Source: Novosphingobium sp. NDB2Meth1 (GTDB lineage Bacteria > Pseudomonadota > Alphaproteobacteria > Sphingomonadales > Sphingomonadaceae). From it: a stretch of 64,000 nucleotides of DNA. Positions within the stretch are counted from its first letter, which is position 1, and each line of letters opens with the position of its first letter. The stretch is from contig NZ_FPEH01000011.1 of the NCBI RefSeq assembly GCF_900117425.1, forward strand, positions 682,001-746,000. Direction: 5' to 3'. Positions 34,105 to 43,210 of this stretch are shown one piece after another. Under the pieces are notes generated by a model. It saw nothing but the letters and a program-made list of their open reading frames with translations. It was not told the origin of the DNA and ran no database searches. A program made the translations under genes and the position numbers.

Positions 34105-34911
34105 ATGACCACCCCGTTCCTGCACGAAGAGCGCCGCGGGCGCGTTGCGATCCTCACCATGGATCGGCCTGAATCGATGAACGCCATCGGCACGCTGGAA
34201 GATTGCGACAATATCGTCGACACGTTCTTCCGCCTCTCCAACGACCGCTCGGTGAGCGCCATCGTGCTGACGGGTGCGGGCCGCGCCTTCTGCACCGGCG
34301 GCAACATCAAGGGTATCCGCGACCGCAAGGGCATCGGCCCGCTCGACCAGCCCGATTCGACCGCCGCGAACTACCGCCGCGGCGTGCAGCGCGCGACCCG
34401 CGCGATGCTCGATTGCGAAGTGCCGATGATCGCGGCGATCAACGGCCATGCCATCGGCCTCGGCCTTGACCTCGCCTGCGTGTGCGATCTGCGCGTCGCG
34501 GCGGACAGTGCCAAGATGGCGGCGAGCTTCATCAAGGTCGGCATCATCCCCGGCGATGGCGGCGCGTGGACGCTGCAGAAGATCATCGGCTATTCGAAGG
34601 CGGCGGAACTGTTCCTGACCGGCCGGACGTTTGACGCGGCCTATGCGCAGTCCATCGGGCTTGTCGGCGATGTGGTGCCGGCGGAGCAGCTTATGGAAAA
34701 GGCCATCGCCCTCGCGGAGGAAATCGCCGCCAACAGCCCCCGCGCGCTGCGCCTGACCAAGCGCCTGCTGCGCGAGGCACAGCATGGCCGCGCGGGCGAC
34801 GTGCTCGAGCTTTCCGCCGCGTTCCAGGCGATCGTGCACGAGACGGCAGACCACAAGGAAGCCGTCAACGCGATCCTCGAAAAGCGCGCGCCGGTGTTTA
34901 CGGGGGACTGA
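34105..34911 (+). CDS. Enoyl-CoA hydratase/isomerase family protein
   Basis: 268-residue crotonase-fold enzyme: MDRPESMNAIG, oxyanion-hole segment AFCTGGNIKG, INGHAIGLGLDLACVCDLRVA and GIIPGDGGAWTLQKIIG. It probably hydrates the product of the divergent dehydrogenases. The ATG at 34105 is preferred; the frame upstream to 33928 overlaps the dehydrogenase. An AAGGGAGAG Shine-Dalgarno precedes it. Confidence 0.88.
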   Translation: MTTPFLHEERRGRVAILTMDRPESMNAIGTLEDCDNIVDTFFRLSNDRSVSAIVLTGAGRAFCTGGNIKGIRDRKGIGPLDQPDSTAANYRRGVQRATRAMLDCEVPMIAAINGHAIGLGLDLACVCDLRVAADSAKMAASFIKVGIIPGDGGAWTLQKIIGYSKAAELFLTGRTFDAAYAQSIGLVGDVVPAEQLMEKAIALAEEIAANSPRALRLTKRLLREAQHGRAGDVLELSAAFQAIVHETADHKEAVNAILEKRAPVFTGD

Positions 34912-34928
34912 GGCCGGGTGCTGCCAAT

Positions 34929-35038
34929 CTCCCCCACACCCCCGCTCACCCTGAGCTTGTCGAAGGGTGTGGCCGCATACGCCGCGCCAGCATGCTTCGA
35001 CAGGCACAGCATGAGCGGGAATTGGGTGTGGGGGGAGG
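34929..35038. repeat. Inverted repeat of the CTGAGCTTGTCGAAGG type
   Basis: CCCGCTCACCCTGAGCTTG (from 34941, continuing to GTCGAAG at 34965) is mirrored imperfectly by CTTCGACAGGCACAGCATG onward (34995-35019); outer C-rich and G-rich arms (34929-34940 and 35024-35038) extend the stem. This is a widespread dispersed repeat. It separates the hydratase from thiL. Confidence 0.75.
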
Positions 35039-35060
35039 CTGGGACCAGGAAGTGGCAGGA

Positions 35061-35939
35061 ATGACCCCCGAAGCCGCCTTCATCGCCGCGCTGCGGGGGC
35101 TTGCCTCGCACCCGGCGGCACGCGGCCTTGTCGACGACTGCGCGGTGCTGGAAGTGGGGGGCGAGACGCTCATCCTCACCCACGACATGATGGTCGAGGG
35201 CGTCCACTGGCTGGCGGGGCAAGACCCGGCGGACGTGGCGTGGAAGCTCCTCGCCACCAACCTGTCCGACCTTGCGGCCAAGGGCGCCGAGCCCATCGGT
35301 GTGCTGCTGGGCTACAGCCTTGCCGAGGACAACACCCGCTTTGCGGAAGGGCTGGGCGAGGCACTGGCGCACTTCGCTGTGCCACTGCTTGGCGGCGACA
35401 CCGTCAGCAACCCGGGCGCACAGACCTTGGGCCTTACCGCGCTGGGCCGCGCTACCTGCCGGCCGGTGCCGAGCCGCAGCGGCGCCAGGCCCGGCGACTC
35501 TGTTTGGATCACCGGCCCCGTCGGCGCCGCGATGCTGGGTTTCGAGGCCCTCAGCGCTGGTAACACTTCTACCGACACATCTGTTTACCGCCGCCCTGTC
35601 CCGCGCCTTGCCGAAGGCCGCGCCTTGGCGCCGCTCGTCACCGCGATGATGGATGTTTCGGACGGGCTTCTGCTCGATGCATCGCGCATGGCTGCGGCCA
35701 GCGGCGCCACGGTCTCGCTCGATCCTGCGCTGATCCCCTTCCCCGCCGGGCTCCCACCGCAGCGCGCGCGGGACGCGATGGCTTGGGGTGATGACTACGA
35801 ATTGCTGTTTACGCTTCCGCCGGATGCCAGCCCGCCCTGCCCTGCCCACCGCATCGGCAGCGTGCTTCCGGCAGGCCCTGCCGCACTTCTTCTTGGGGGC
35901 GCACCACTTTCCGGCCAACTTGGCTACGAACATGGCTGA
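35061..35939 (+). CDS. thiL: Thiamine-monophosphate kinase
   Basis: Converts thiamine monophosphate to the diphosphate cofactor. Signatures are DDCAVL near the N-terminus, THDMMVEGVHW, the ATNLSDLAAKGA segment, GGDTVSNPG, MMDVSDGLLLDASR and WGDDYELLF. 292 residues is slightly short. The ATG at 35061 with GGCAGGA upstream is chosen; an earlier TTG lies in a repeat. Confidence 0.92.
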   Translation: MTPEAAFIAALRGLASHPAARGLVDDCAVLEVGGETLILTHDMMVEGVHWLAGQDPADVAWKLLATNLSDLAAKGAEPIGVLLGYSLAEDNTRFAEGLGEALAHFAVPLLGGDTVSNPGAQTLGLTALGRATCRPVPSRSGARPGDSVWITGPVGAAMLGFEALSAGNTSTDTSVYRRPVPRLAEGRALAPLVTAMMDVSDGLLLDASRMAAASGATVSLDPALIPFPAGLPPQRARDAMAWGDDYELLFTLPPDASPPCPAHRIGSVLPAGPAALLLGGAPLSGQLGYEHG

Positions 35940-36050
35940 ATTTTCACACGCAAAGGCTTGCCGTGCGAAAATTATGCACTAGCCTCCCGCCCCGACCCGC
36001 GAACGACGGGTACCGGTGAAAATGCCGGTGAAAATAAGGGGGTGTCTGAC

Positions 36051-38162
36051 GTGAGTTTGACCATACTAGCCATAATCCTCGGGCTCGTGGCCGTCGTGTA
36101 CGGCTTCGTGACCAGCCAGCAGGTGCTCGGTGCGCCCGCCGGCAATGCCCGCATGCAGGAAATCGCCGCCGCCATCCAGGAAGGCGCGCAGGCCTACCTC
36201 AAGCGCCAGTATACCACGATTGCCATTGTCGGCGTCGTGGTCGCCGTGATCGTCGCGGCGGCGCTCGGCACCGTTTCGGCCATCGGCTTCGTCATCGGCG
36301 CGGTGCTGTCGGGCGTTGCAGGCTTCATCGGCATGAACGTCTCGGTGCGTTCGAACGTGCGGACCGCCGCTGCGGCGCAGTCGGGCCTGCAGGCCGGCCT
36401 GACGCTGGCGTTCCGCGCGGGCGCGATCACCGGCATGCTCGTGGCGGGCCTCGCGCTCCTCGCGATCGCGGTGTTCTTCCACTACCTCACCGCGATTGCG
36501 GGCGAGCCGGCCAACAGCCGCGTCGTCGTCACCGCGCTCACCGCGCTGGCGCTGGGCGCTTCGCTGGTGTCGATCTTCGCGCGTCTGGGTGGCGGCATCT
36601 TCACCAAGGCCGCCGACGTCGGCGCCGACCTCGTCGGCAAGGTCGAGGCCGGGATTCCGGAAGACGACCCACGCAACCCCGCCGTGATCGCCGACAACGT
36701 GGGCGACAACGTGGGTGACTGCGCGGGCATGGCCGCGGATCTGTTCGAGACCTACGTCGTCACCATCGGCGCGACCATGATCATGACCGCGCTGCTGGTG
36801 AAGAACGCCGCCAACCTCGATGCGCTGATGGCGATCCCGCTGCTGATCGGCGGCGTCTGCATCGTCACCTCGATCATCGGCACCTACTTCGTCCGCCTCG
36901 GAGCCACGAACAACATCATGGGCGCGATGTACAAGGGCTTCCTTGTCACCGCCGTGCTCTCGATCCCCGCAATCTGGTTTGCCATGAGCTATGCGCTCCA
37001 TGGCGACATGGAAGCGGCCACGAGCTACTCGGCCTTCGGGCACGACTACAGCTTCAACGGGCGCATGCTGTTCTACGCGGGTCTCGTCGGCCTCGTCCTG
37101 ACCGGCCTGATCATCTGGATCACCGAGTACTACACCGGCACGAACTACCGCCCGGTGAAGTCGATTGCCCAGGCCTCGGTCACCGGCCACGGCACCAACG
37201 TGATCCAGGGCCTCGCGATCTCGATGGAAGCCACCGCGCTTCCCGCGCTCGCGATCGTCGCCTCGATGATCATCACCTACAAGCTCGCCGGCCCGCTCGG
37301 CATTGCCTACGGCGCCACCGCCATGCTCGCACTTGCCGGCATGGTCGTCGCGCTCGATGCCTACGGCCCGGTCACCGACAACGCCGGCGGCATTGCCGAA
37401 ATGGCGGGTCTCGACGACTCGGTCCGCGAGAAGACCGACGCGCTCGATGCGGTGGGCAACACCACCAAGGCCGTCACCAAGGGCTACGCGATCGGTTCGG
37501 CCGGCCTTGCCGCGCTCGTGCTGTTTGCCGCCTACACCACCGACTTGCGCGAGTTCTTCCCCGCGCTCCATGTCGATTTCAGCCTCGAGAACCCCTACGT
37601 GATCGTGGGCCTGCTGCTGGGCGCGCTGCTGCCCTACCTGTTCGGCGCCATGGGCATGACGGCGGTGGGCCGCGCGGCGGGCGACGTCGTCGTCGACGTG
37701 CGCGACCAGTTCCGCAACAATCCGGGGATCATGGAAGGGACCTCGAAGCCCGACTACGCCCGCACGGTGGACCTCGTGACGAAGGCCGCGATCAAGGAAA
37801 TGATCATTCCTTCGCTGCTTCCGGTCCTCGCGCCGATCGTGGTCTACTTCGTGATCACCTGGGTCGCGGGCGCAGAGAACGGCTTTGCCGCGCTCGGCGC
37901 GCTGCTGCTCGGGGTGATCGTCGGCGGCCTGTTCGTCGCGCTCTCGATGACCTCGGGCGGCGGCGCATGGGACAACGCCAAGAAGTATATCGAAGACGGC
38001 CACCACGGCGGCAAGGGCAGCGAAGCCCACAAGGCCGCGGTGACGGGCGACACCGTGGGCGATCCCTACAAGGACACCGCGGGCCCGGCCGTGAACCCGA
38101 TGATCAAGATCACCAACATCGTCGCGCTGCTTCTGCTCGCGGCGCTGGCGGGGGGTCACTGA
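36051..38162 (+). CDS. hppA: Membrane H+-translocating pyrophosphatase, K+-independent type
   Basis: Inner-membrane proton pump driven by pyrophosphate hydrolysis, about 16 helices, 703 residues. The catalytic loop [20 protein letters not shown] with [19 protein letters not shown] and the C-terminal [20 protein letters not shown] are intact. [10 protein letters not shown] has Lys473 and Thr476 at the positions that mark K+-independent enzymes (Ala in K+-dependent ones). The GTG at 36051 is favoured by AAGGGGG eight bases upstream. A clear intrinsic terminator follows. Confidence 0.95.
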   Translation: MSLTILAIILGLVAVVYGFVTSQQVLGAPAGNARMQEIAAAIQEGAQAYLKRQYTTIAIVGVVVAVIVAAALGTVSAIGFVIGAVLSGVAGFIGMNVSVRSNVRTAAAAQSGLQAGLTLAFRAGAITGMLVAGLALLAIAVFFHYLTAIAGEPANSRVVVTALTALALGASLVSIFARLGGGIFTKAADVGADLVGKVEAGIPEDDPRNPAVIADNVGDNVGDCAGMAADLFETYVVTIGATMIMTALLVKNAANLDALMAIPLLIGGVCIVTSIIGTYFVRLGATNNIMGAMYKGFLVTAVLSIPAIWFAMSYALHGDMEAATSYSAFGHDYSFNGRMLFYAGLVGLVLTGLIIWITEYYTGTNYRPVKSIAQASVTGHGTNVIQGLAISMEATALPALAIVASMIITYKLAGPLGIAYGATAMLALAGMVVALDAYGPVTDNAGGIAEMAGLDDSVREKTDALDAVGNTTKAVTKGYAIGSAGLAALVLFAAYTTDLREFFPALHVDFSLENPYVIVGLLLGALLPYLFGAMGMTAVGRAAGDVVVDVRDQFRNNPGIMEGTSKPDYARTVDLVTKAAIKEMIIPSLLPVLAPIVVYFVITWVAGAENGFAALGALLLGVIVGGLFVALSMTSGGGAWDNAKKYIEDGHHGGKGSEAHKAAVTGDTVGDPYKDTAGPAVNPMIKITNIVALLLLAALAGGH

Positions 38163-38189
38163 TCCGCCGCTGATCTTCCGAACTTGCGA

Positions 38190-38221
38190 AAAGCCCCTCC
38201 CTCACCGGAGGGGCTTTTTTT
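38190..38221 (+). terminator. Intrinsic terminator after hppA
   Basis: AAAGCCCCTCC and GGAGGGGCTTT form an 11-bp stem (38190-38200 and 38207-38217) with a six-base loop, and the T run continues to 38221. Confidence 0.9.
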
Positions 38222-38359
38222 GCGCCCGCGCGTATTGCCGCCATCGCTTGCCAGAGGCGCGGGGCAAAGCGCAGGTTATGGCCGGGATAATGTAAGGTAT
38301 CATTGCTGGACGCTGACAACGGAGTACATTGCGGCATCCCGATTTAAAGGCCGAGGCCC

Positions 38360-39331
38360 ATGTTCGATTTTCTCAGGAAGCAGTTCGTCGATGTCATCGA
38401 ATGGCTGGAGCAGCCGGGCGATCTCGCCTGGCGCGTGCCGTTCGCCGATCACGAGATCCAGCACGGTGCGCAGCTCACGGTGCGCGAAGGCCAGATCGCG
38501 GCGTTCCTCAACGAAGGCACGCTGGCGGACTATTTCGGACCGGGCCTGCACACGCTCGATACGGCCAATCTGCCGCTGCTCACCAATCTGATGAACTGGG
38601 ACAAGGGCTTCAAATCGCCATTCAAGTCCGATGTCGTGTTCTTTTCGCTCAAGGAGCAGGCGGGCCTCAAGTGGGGCACGGCGCAGCCGATCACCGTGCG
38701 CGATGTGGAGCTGGGCGCGCTGCGGCTGCGCGCGTTTGGCTCGTATTCGTTCAAGCTGAACGAAGTCGCGCCCTTCGTCTCACGCGTGCTCGGCACCCTT
38801 CCGGGCGTGACTGCCACATCGCTCGAGCCGCAGCTGCGCGCCGCAATCCAGACCGCCATCGCCACTGCGCTGGGGAGCAGCGGCGTGCCGTTCCTTGATC
38901 TCGCGGCGAACCAGCAGGCGCTCTCGGACCGCATCAAGCTGGAGGTCGACAAGGCCTTCGCGCAGTGGGGGCTTTCGTGCCTGTCGTTCTATGTCGAGAG
39001 CATCTCGCTGCCCGACGAGGTGCAGGCGCATCTCGACAAGGCGAGCTCGATGCGCGTGCTGGGCGATCTGGGCAATTACACCCGCTTTCAGGCCGCCGAA
39101 GCGCTCGGGGACGCGGCGAGCAACGATGGCGGCATGGCCGGGATCGGCGCCGGGATGGCAGCGGCCACCGCGCTCGGCGGCGCGATGGCTCAGGGGCTTG
39201 GCGCTGCAGCCGCGCCTGCCGAAGACCCCATCGCGGTGATCGAGAAGCTGCACAAGCTCGTCACCATCGGCGCGCTAAGCCAGGCCGAGTTCGACGCCAA
39301 GAAGGCCGAATTGCTCGGCCGGATCCGCTAG
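38360..39331 (+). CDS. SPFH-domain protein with C-terminal SHOCT-like tail
   Basis: 323 residues. The SPFH/Band-7 domain covers about residues 30-240 (REGQIAAFLNEGTLADYFGPG resembles the YdjI-like group), followed by a Gly/Ala-rich linker and a C-terminal SHOCT-like helix pair (about 287-323, KLVTIGALSQAEFDAKKAELL). There is no membrane helix. Such proteins form scaffolds at membranes. It leads a tightly packed run of DUF4178, DUF350 and polyamine genes and is probably first in that operon; a GAGG Shine-Dalgarno precedes the ATG. Confidence 0.8.
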   Translation: MFDFLRKQFVDVIEWLEQPGDLAWRVPFADHEIQHGAQLTVREGQIAAFLNEGTLADYFGPGLHTLDTANLPLLTNLMNWDKGFKSPFKSDVVFFSLKEQAGLKWGTAQPITVRDVELGALRLRAFGSYSFKLNEVAPFVSRVLGTLPGVTATSLEPQLRAAIQTAIATALGSSGVPFLDLAANQQALSDRIKLEVDKAFAQWGLSCLSFYVESISLPDEVQAHLDKASSMRVLGDLGNYTRFQAAEALGDAASNDGGMAGIGAGMAAATALGGAMAQGLGAAAAPAEDPIAVIEKLHKLVTIGALSQAEFDAKKAELLGRIR

Positions 39332-39350
39332 GGCTGCAAGGTCCGGGGGG

Positions 39351-40022
39351 ATGGCAGACCTGACGTGTCCTTCCTGCGGGGCGGCGCTGCCTGTGCGCGA
39401 TCCCGGCTTGCCGTACTCGACCTGCGCCTATTGCCAGACACTGGTGCGGCGCGGCGAGGCGGGGAGCCTGGAGGCGGTCGGCACCGTGGCCGTGCTGCCG
39501 GCCGATGTCTCGCCGATCCAGATCGGCACCGTGGTGAACCGCGATGGCATAGCGGCCACCGTCGTCGGGCGCGTGCGCTGGGGCTGGACGGACGGATCGT
39601 GGAACGAATGGTTCCTCCGCGCCGCCGACGGCCGCGCGTTCTGGCTGGGCGAGGCGATGGGCATGTACATGCTCACCAGCGAATATCCGCGCGTGCTGGG
39701 CGTGCCGGCGATTTTCAACTTCGTCCAAGGCAACCCGATGGCGCGGGACTGCACGGTGAAGGCGGACGGCAAGTGGCTAACCGCGACCGACATCAAGGAA
39801 GCCACCTGCCTCGGCAGCGAGGGGGATCTGCCCTTCCCCACCCTGCCCGGCTGGACCATGACCAACGTCGACTTCCGCAATGCCGCGGGTGATGCGCTCT
39901 CGGTCCAGCGCGATGCGGACGGCACCACGGCATGGCTCGGCGTGTGGAGCAATCTCGCGGGCCTGAAACCCGCCAACTTGCGCCAGATCGAAGGCTGGAG
40001 CATCCCGAGGGCACTGGCGTGA
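39351..40022 (+). CDS. Zinc-ribbon DUF4178 protein
   Basis: 223 residues: an N-terminal zinc ribbon (CPSCGAALP and CAYCQTLV) followed by a beta-rich DUF4178 domain (about 50-220; GTVVNRDGIAATVVGRVRWG, WNEWFLR, WLGEAMGMY). Function of DUF4178 is unknown, but it often lies beside DUF350 and polyamine genes. It overlaps the next gene by 4 bp. Confidence 0.78.
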   Translation: MADLTCPSCGAALPVRDPGLPYSTCAYCQTLVRRGEAGSLEAVGTVAVLPADVSPIQIGTVVNRDGIAATVVGRVRWGWTDGSWNEWFLRAADGRAFWLGEAMGMYMLTSEYPRVLGVPAIFNFVQGNPMARDCTVKADGKWLTATDIKEATCLGSEGDLPFPTLPGWTMTNVDFRNAAGDALSVQRDADGTTAWLGVWSNLAGLKPANLRQIEGWSIPRALA

Positions 40023-41278
40023 CCACCGCGCGCGCGATCACTTGCCCTTCCTGCGGCGGTACCATCGAGATCCGCGCGGCGGGCTACACGGTCACGCTCG
40101 CCTGCCGCTACTGCGGTTCGCTGCTCGATGTGGCGCACGAGGACGTCCGCCTGATAACCGCCTATCGCCGCGCCGCGAAGAACTTCGCGATTCCGCCCGG
40201 TGCGCGCGGCACGCTGTTCGATGTGGAGTGGGAAGTGATCGGTGCGCTCCGTCGCCGCAGCGGGAGTGCCCTGTGGCAGGAGTTCCTGCTGTTCAATCCC
40301 TATTCCGGCTATCGCTGGCTGGTTGCCGCCGATGGCGAATGGCAGTTCGGCACGATGCTGCTCGACCGCCCGGAGGACGACCGGCTCGCGGTCTCATGGC
40401 GCGGCAGGTCCTTCGCGCTGGAGGACGATGCCGAGATCGAGACCACAACGGTCGTCGGCGAGTTCTACTGGCGCACCGCACGCGGCGACAAAGTGCAGGG
40501 CGCGACGTTTGCCAATGGCCGCGAGCAGCTTTCGCGCGAGACGTCTGCGGATGAAGTGACGTGGACCCAGCTGATCCCGGTCACCGCCGAGTGGGTCGAA
40601 GAGGCCTTCACGGTCGAGCAGCGCCACATGCCGCGCGCGCCGCGACCTGACCTGACGGAGGGTTTTCGCAAGGCGCCCGGCATGGCCGAGGACGACCTTG
40701 GCAAGATGTTCCTCATCGCTCTCGCCTCGCTGGTGCTGATCCTGATGGTGCAGGTCTTCCTGAGCGGCCCGCGCGCATGCTCGGATGGCCGGGCGACGGT
40801 CGAGGTCGGGGCCGCAACGAGCACGCACCGCATCGGCACCATCGAAGTGCGCCGGCCGTGGCAGCTCGTCACCATCGTGGTGGACAGCGACAGCTTCACC
40901 AATCGCTGGGTCGATCTCGACTACAGCCTCGTAAACCGGCAGACGCAGCAATCGATCGATGCCTACGGGATCGTCGAATTCTACACCGGAACCGACAGCG
41001 ACGGGCCGTGGAGCGAGGGCAGCCATCACGCGGAAACGCTGATCTCGCAGGTGCCGCGCGGCACGTACGATGTCTATGTCGATGCAGGCGCGCACGGCTG
41101 GCCCAGCGATCCGACACCGGGGTCGATCGATCCGGCCAACCCGTGGGGTCAGGGCGAGACGGTGGCGCTGTGGTTCAATTCCTGCACCGGCGGCTTTTCG
41201 TGGGGCATGTTCTGGCTGATGGCCGCGCTGCTGTTCAGCGTGCCCGGCGTGATTTTCTGGTGGAGGCATGACAGCTGA
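40019..41278 (+). CDS. Zinc-ribbon DUF4178-like membrane protein
   Basis: 419 residues, starting at a GTG that overlaps the previous stop. It has a zinc ribbon (CPSCGG and CRYCGSL), a DUF4178-like beta domain (about 50-215; EWEVIGALRRRSG, WQEFLLFNPYSGYRWLV), a membrane helix near 235-255, a second beta-rich extracytoplasmic region with HAETLISQVPRGTYDVYVDA, and a final helix (about 392-415). It looks like a larger membrane-anchored paralogue of the preceding protein. Confidence 0.72.
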   Translation: MTTARAITCPSCGGTIEIRAAGYTVTLACRYCGSLLDVAHEDVRLITAYRRAAKNFAIPPGARGTLFDVEWEVIGALRRRSGSALWQEFLLFNPYSGYRWLVAADGEWQFGTMLLDRPEDDRLAVSWRGRSFALEDDAEIETTTVVGEFYWRTARGDKVQGATFANGREQLSRETSADEVTWTQLIPVTAEWVEEAFTVEQRHMPRAPRPDLTEGFRKAPGMAEDDLGKMFLIALASLVLILMVQVFLSGPRACSDGRATVEVGAATSTHRIGTIEVRRPWQLVTIVVDSDSFTNRWVDLDYSLVNRQTQQSIDAYGIVEFYTGTDSDGPWSEGSHHAETLISQVPRGTYDVYVDAGAHGWPSDPTPGSIDPANPWGQGETVALWFNSCTGGFSWGMFWLMAALLFSVPGVIFWWRHDS

Positions 41279-41279
41279 C

Positions 41280-41429
41280 ATGAGCAAGCGCCTGTTCCTT
41301 TTCACCGCCTGGTGTGCGCTGCTGGTGATGACCTCGGCCATCAGCACGTGGTTCGCCTGGACGCCGTTTTCCGACGAGGAGCGCCCGAGTTCGTCGTCCG
41401 GTTCCTATCGCGGCCCCACCCACAAATGA
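41280..41429 (+). CDS. Small single-helix membrane protein
   Basis: 49 residues: MSKRLFLFTAWCALLVM begins a membrane helix of about 22 residues, followed by a Ser-rich hydrophilic tail. It starts one base after the upstream stop (an in-frame ATG at 41268 would overlap it) and follows GGAGG. Short, but its position in a tight run supports it as real. No family recognised. Confidence 0.6.
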   Translation: MSKRLFLFTAWCALLVMTSAISTWFAWTPFSDEERPSSSSGSYRGPTHK

Positions 41430-41460
41430 CCGCCCCCTCTATCCTGCAGGAGCACTGCCC

Positions 41461-41670
41461 ATGATCAGCCTCGACGTCTTCCTCGCCACGGTGCTTTACG
41501 CAGCGCTGGGCATTGTCATCTTCATCGTCAGCTTCGTGCTGGTCGACAAGCTGACGCCGGGCCAGCTCTGGCGCGAGATCATCGAGCGCAAGAACGTCGC
41601 GGTGGCGCTGCTCGCGGGTGCGGTCGCCATCGGCATTTCCAACATCATCGCCGCCGCCGTGCATGGCTGA
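41461..41670 (+). CDS. DUF350 membrane protein
   Basis: 69 residues with two membrane helices (about 5-27 and 47-67) separated by the LVDKLTPGQLWREII loop, matching a single DUF350 unit (YjfL-like family). The ATG follows GCAGGAG-type sequence. It overlaps the aminopropyltransferase start by 8 bp. Function unknown; DUF350 is linked by gene context with polyamine-type enzymes and membrane stress proteins. Confidence 0.82.
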   Translation: MISLDVFLATVLYAALGIVIFIVSFVLVDKLTPGQLWREIIERKNVAVALLAGAVAIGISNIIAAAVHG

Positions 41671-43210
41671 ACAGGAAGCCCCGGCTGGCGGGGCTGAGGA
41701 TAGGGCACCCGCCTCGCTGGCGGTGATCCTGCTCGTCTCGGTGCTGGTCGTCGCCACCTGCGGGCTGGTCTACGAGCTGCTGGCCGGAACGCTCGCGAGC
41801 TACCTCCTCGGCGACAGCGTCACCCAGTTCTCGACCGTCATCGGCACCTACCTCTTCGCGATGGGCGTGGGCAGCTATCTCTCGCGCCACGTGCGCAGCA
41901 ACGAGATGGGCGTCTTCGTCCGCGTGGAAATCCTGATCGCGGCGCTGGGCGGCTGGTCGGCGGCCGGGCTGTTCCTGCTGTTCCCGGTGGTGGAGGATTT
42001 CCGCATCGCGCTCTACGGCCTCGTCGTCGCCATAGGCGTGCTTGTCGGGCTCGAGATTCCGCTGCTCATCCGCATCCTGCGCTACCGCTTCGCCTTCCGC
42101 GATCTCGTCTCCAACGTCCTCACCTATGACTACATCGGCGCGCTGATCGCCTCGCTGCTGTTCCCACTCGTGCTGGTGCCGCGCCTTGGCATGATCCGCA
42201 CCGGGTTCGTGTTCGGGCTTGCCAATGTCGGCGTCGCCATCGCGCTGCTCGTGGTGCTGCGCGGGCGCCAGAGGGTGGGAGGCGATCTGCTGGCCGCACT
42301 TGTCGTGCTCGCCTCGCTTCTCGCGGGCCTCGCCGGGGCGGACCACATCCTGCGCTGGTCCGAAGTCGCCTTCTATGGCGAGCCGGTGATCTACGCGCGC
42401 TCCACGCCCTACCAGCGCATCGTCATCACCCGGCGCGGCGAGGACTTGCGCCTCTATCTCAACGGCAACCTCCAGTTCTCCACGCGCGACGAGTACCGCT
42501 ATCACGAAGCGCTGGTCTGGCCGGTGCTCGGCCGCGTCGCCAACCCGCGCGAGGTGCTGATCCTCGGCGGCGGCGACGGGCTGGCCGCGCGGGAGGTGCT
42601 CAAGGACCCGCGCGTCGGCCATGTCACGCTCGTCGATCTCGATCCGGAAATGACGCACCTGTTCCGCGACGAGCCGTCGCTGGCGCGGCTCAACGGCGGT
42701 TCGCTCGGTTCGCCGCGCATGCAGGTGGTGAACGGCGATGCTTTCCGCTGGGTGCGGCAGGCACGCGGGCGCTATGACGCGATCCTGATCGACTTTCCCG
42801 ATCCCACCGAGTTCTCGCTCGGCAAGCTCTATACCGAGAGCTTCTACCGCGAAGTGGCGCGCCTGCTCGGTCCCGCCGGCGTGCTGACCGTGCAGAGCAC
42901 CTCGCCGCTGGTCGCCCCGCGCTCGTACTGGACGGTGGCGAGCACTCTGGAGGCGGCCGGGCTCAAGGCGCGCGGCTATCACGCCTATGTGCCGAGCTTC
43001 GGCGAATGGGGCTTCACGATGGCCGCGCACCAGCCCCCCGGCGATGCCGTGCGCCTGCCGGCGGGCCTGCGTTTTCTCACCCAGGCGAGCGAGCGCGCGA
43101 TGTTCGATTTTCCGCCCGACATGGCCCGCCGCCCGACTCCGGTGAACCGGCTCGACAACCAGGCGCTGGTGCGCAGCTTCGCCGAGGAATGGGGCCGCTA
43201 CGATGGCTGA
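41663..43210 (+). CDS. Membrane-embedded spermidine synthase-like aminopropyltransferase
   Basis: 515 residues: an N-terminal set of about seven membrane helices (20-225) is fused to a spermidine-synthase-type domain (about 235-515). The nucleotide-binding VLILGGGDGLAAREVL, the acidic strand VTLVDLDPEM and IDFPDPTEFSLGKLYTESFYR are intact, so transfer of an aminopropyl group from decarboxylated AdoMet is plausible. The acceptor is unknown. Next to SpeD it makes a self-contained source of donor and transferase at the membrane. Confidence 0.85.
   Translation: MAEQEAPAGGAEDRAPASLAVILLVSVLVVATCGLVYELLAGTLASYLLGDSVTQFSTVIGTYLFAMGVGSYLSRHVRSNEMGVFVRVEILIAALGGWSAAGLFLLFPVVEDFRIALYGLVVAIGVLVGLEIPLLIRILRYRFAFRDLVSNVLTYDYIGALIASLLFPLVLVPRLGMIRTGFVFGLANVGVAIALLVVLRGRQRVGGDLLAALVVLASLLAGLAGADHILRWSEVAFYGEPVIYARSTPYQRIVITRRGEDLRLYLNGNLQFSTRDEYRYHEALVWPVLGRVANPREVLILGGGDGLAAREVLKDPRVGHVTLVDLDPEMTHLFRDEPSLARLNGGSLGSPRMQVVNGDAFRWVRQARGRYDAILIDFPDPTEFSLGKLYTESFYREVARLLGPAGVLTVQSTSPLVAPRSYWTVASTLEAAGLKARGYHAYVPSFGEWGFTMAAHQPPGDAVRLPAGLRFLTQASERAMFDFPPDMARRPTPVNRLDNQALVRSFAEEWGRYDG

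Noticed and set aside
36066..38159. 697-residue open frame antisense to hppA
   Set aside because: The His/Asp/Arg-rich translation mirrors hppA; the H+-pyrophosphatase motifs are unambiguous on the other strand.
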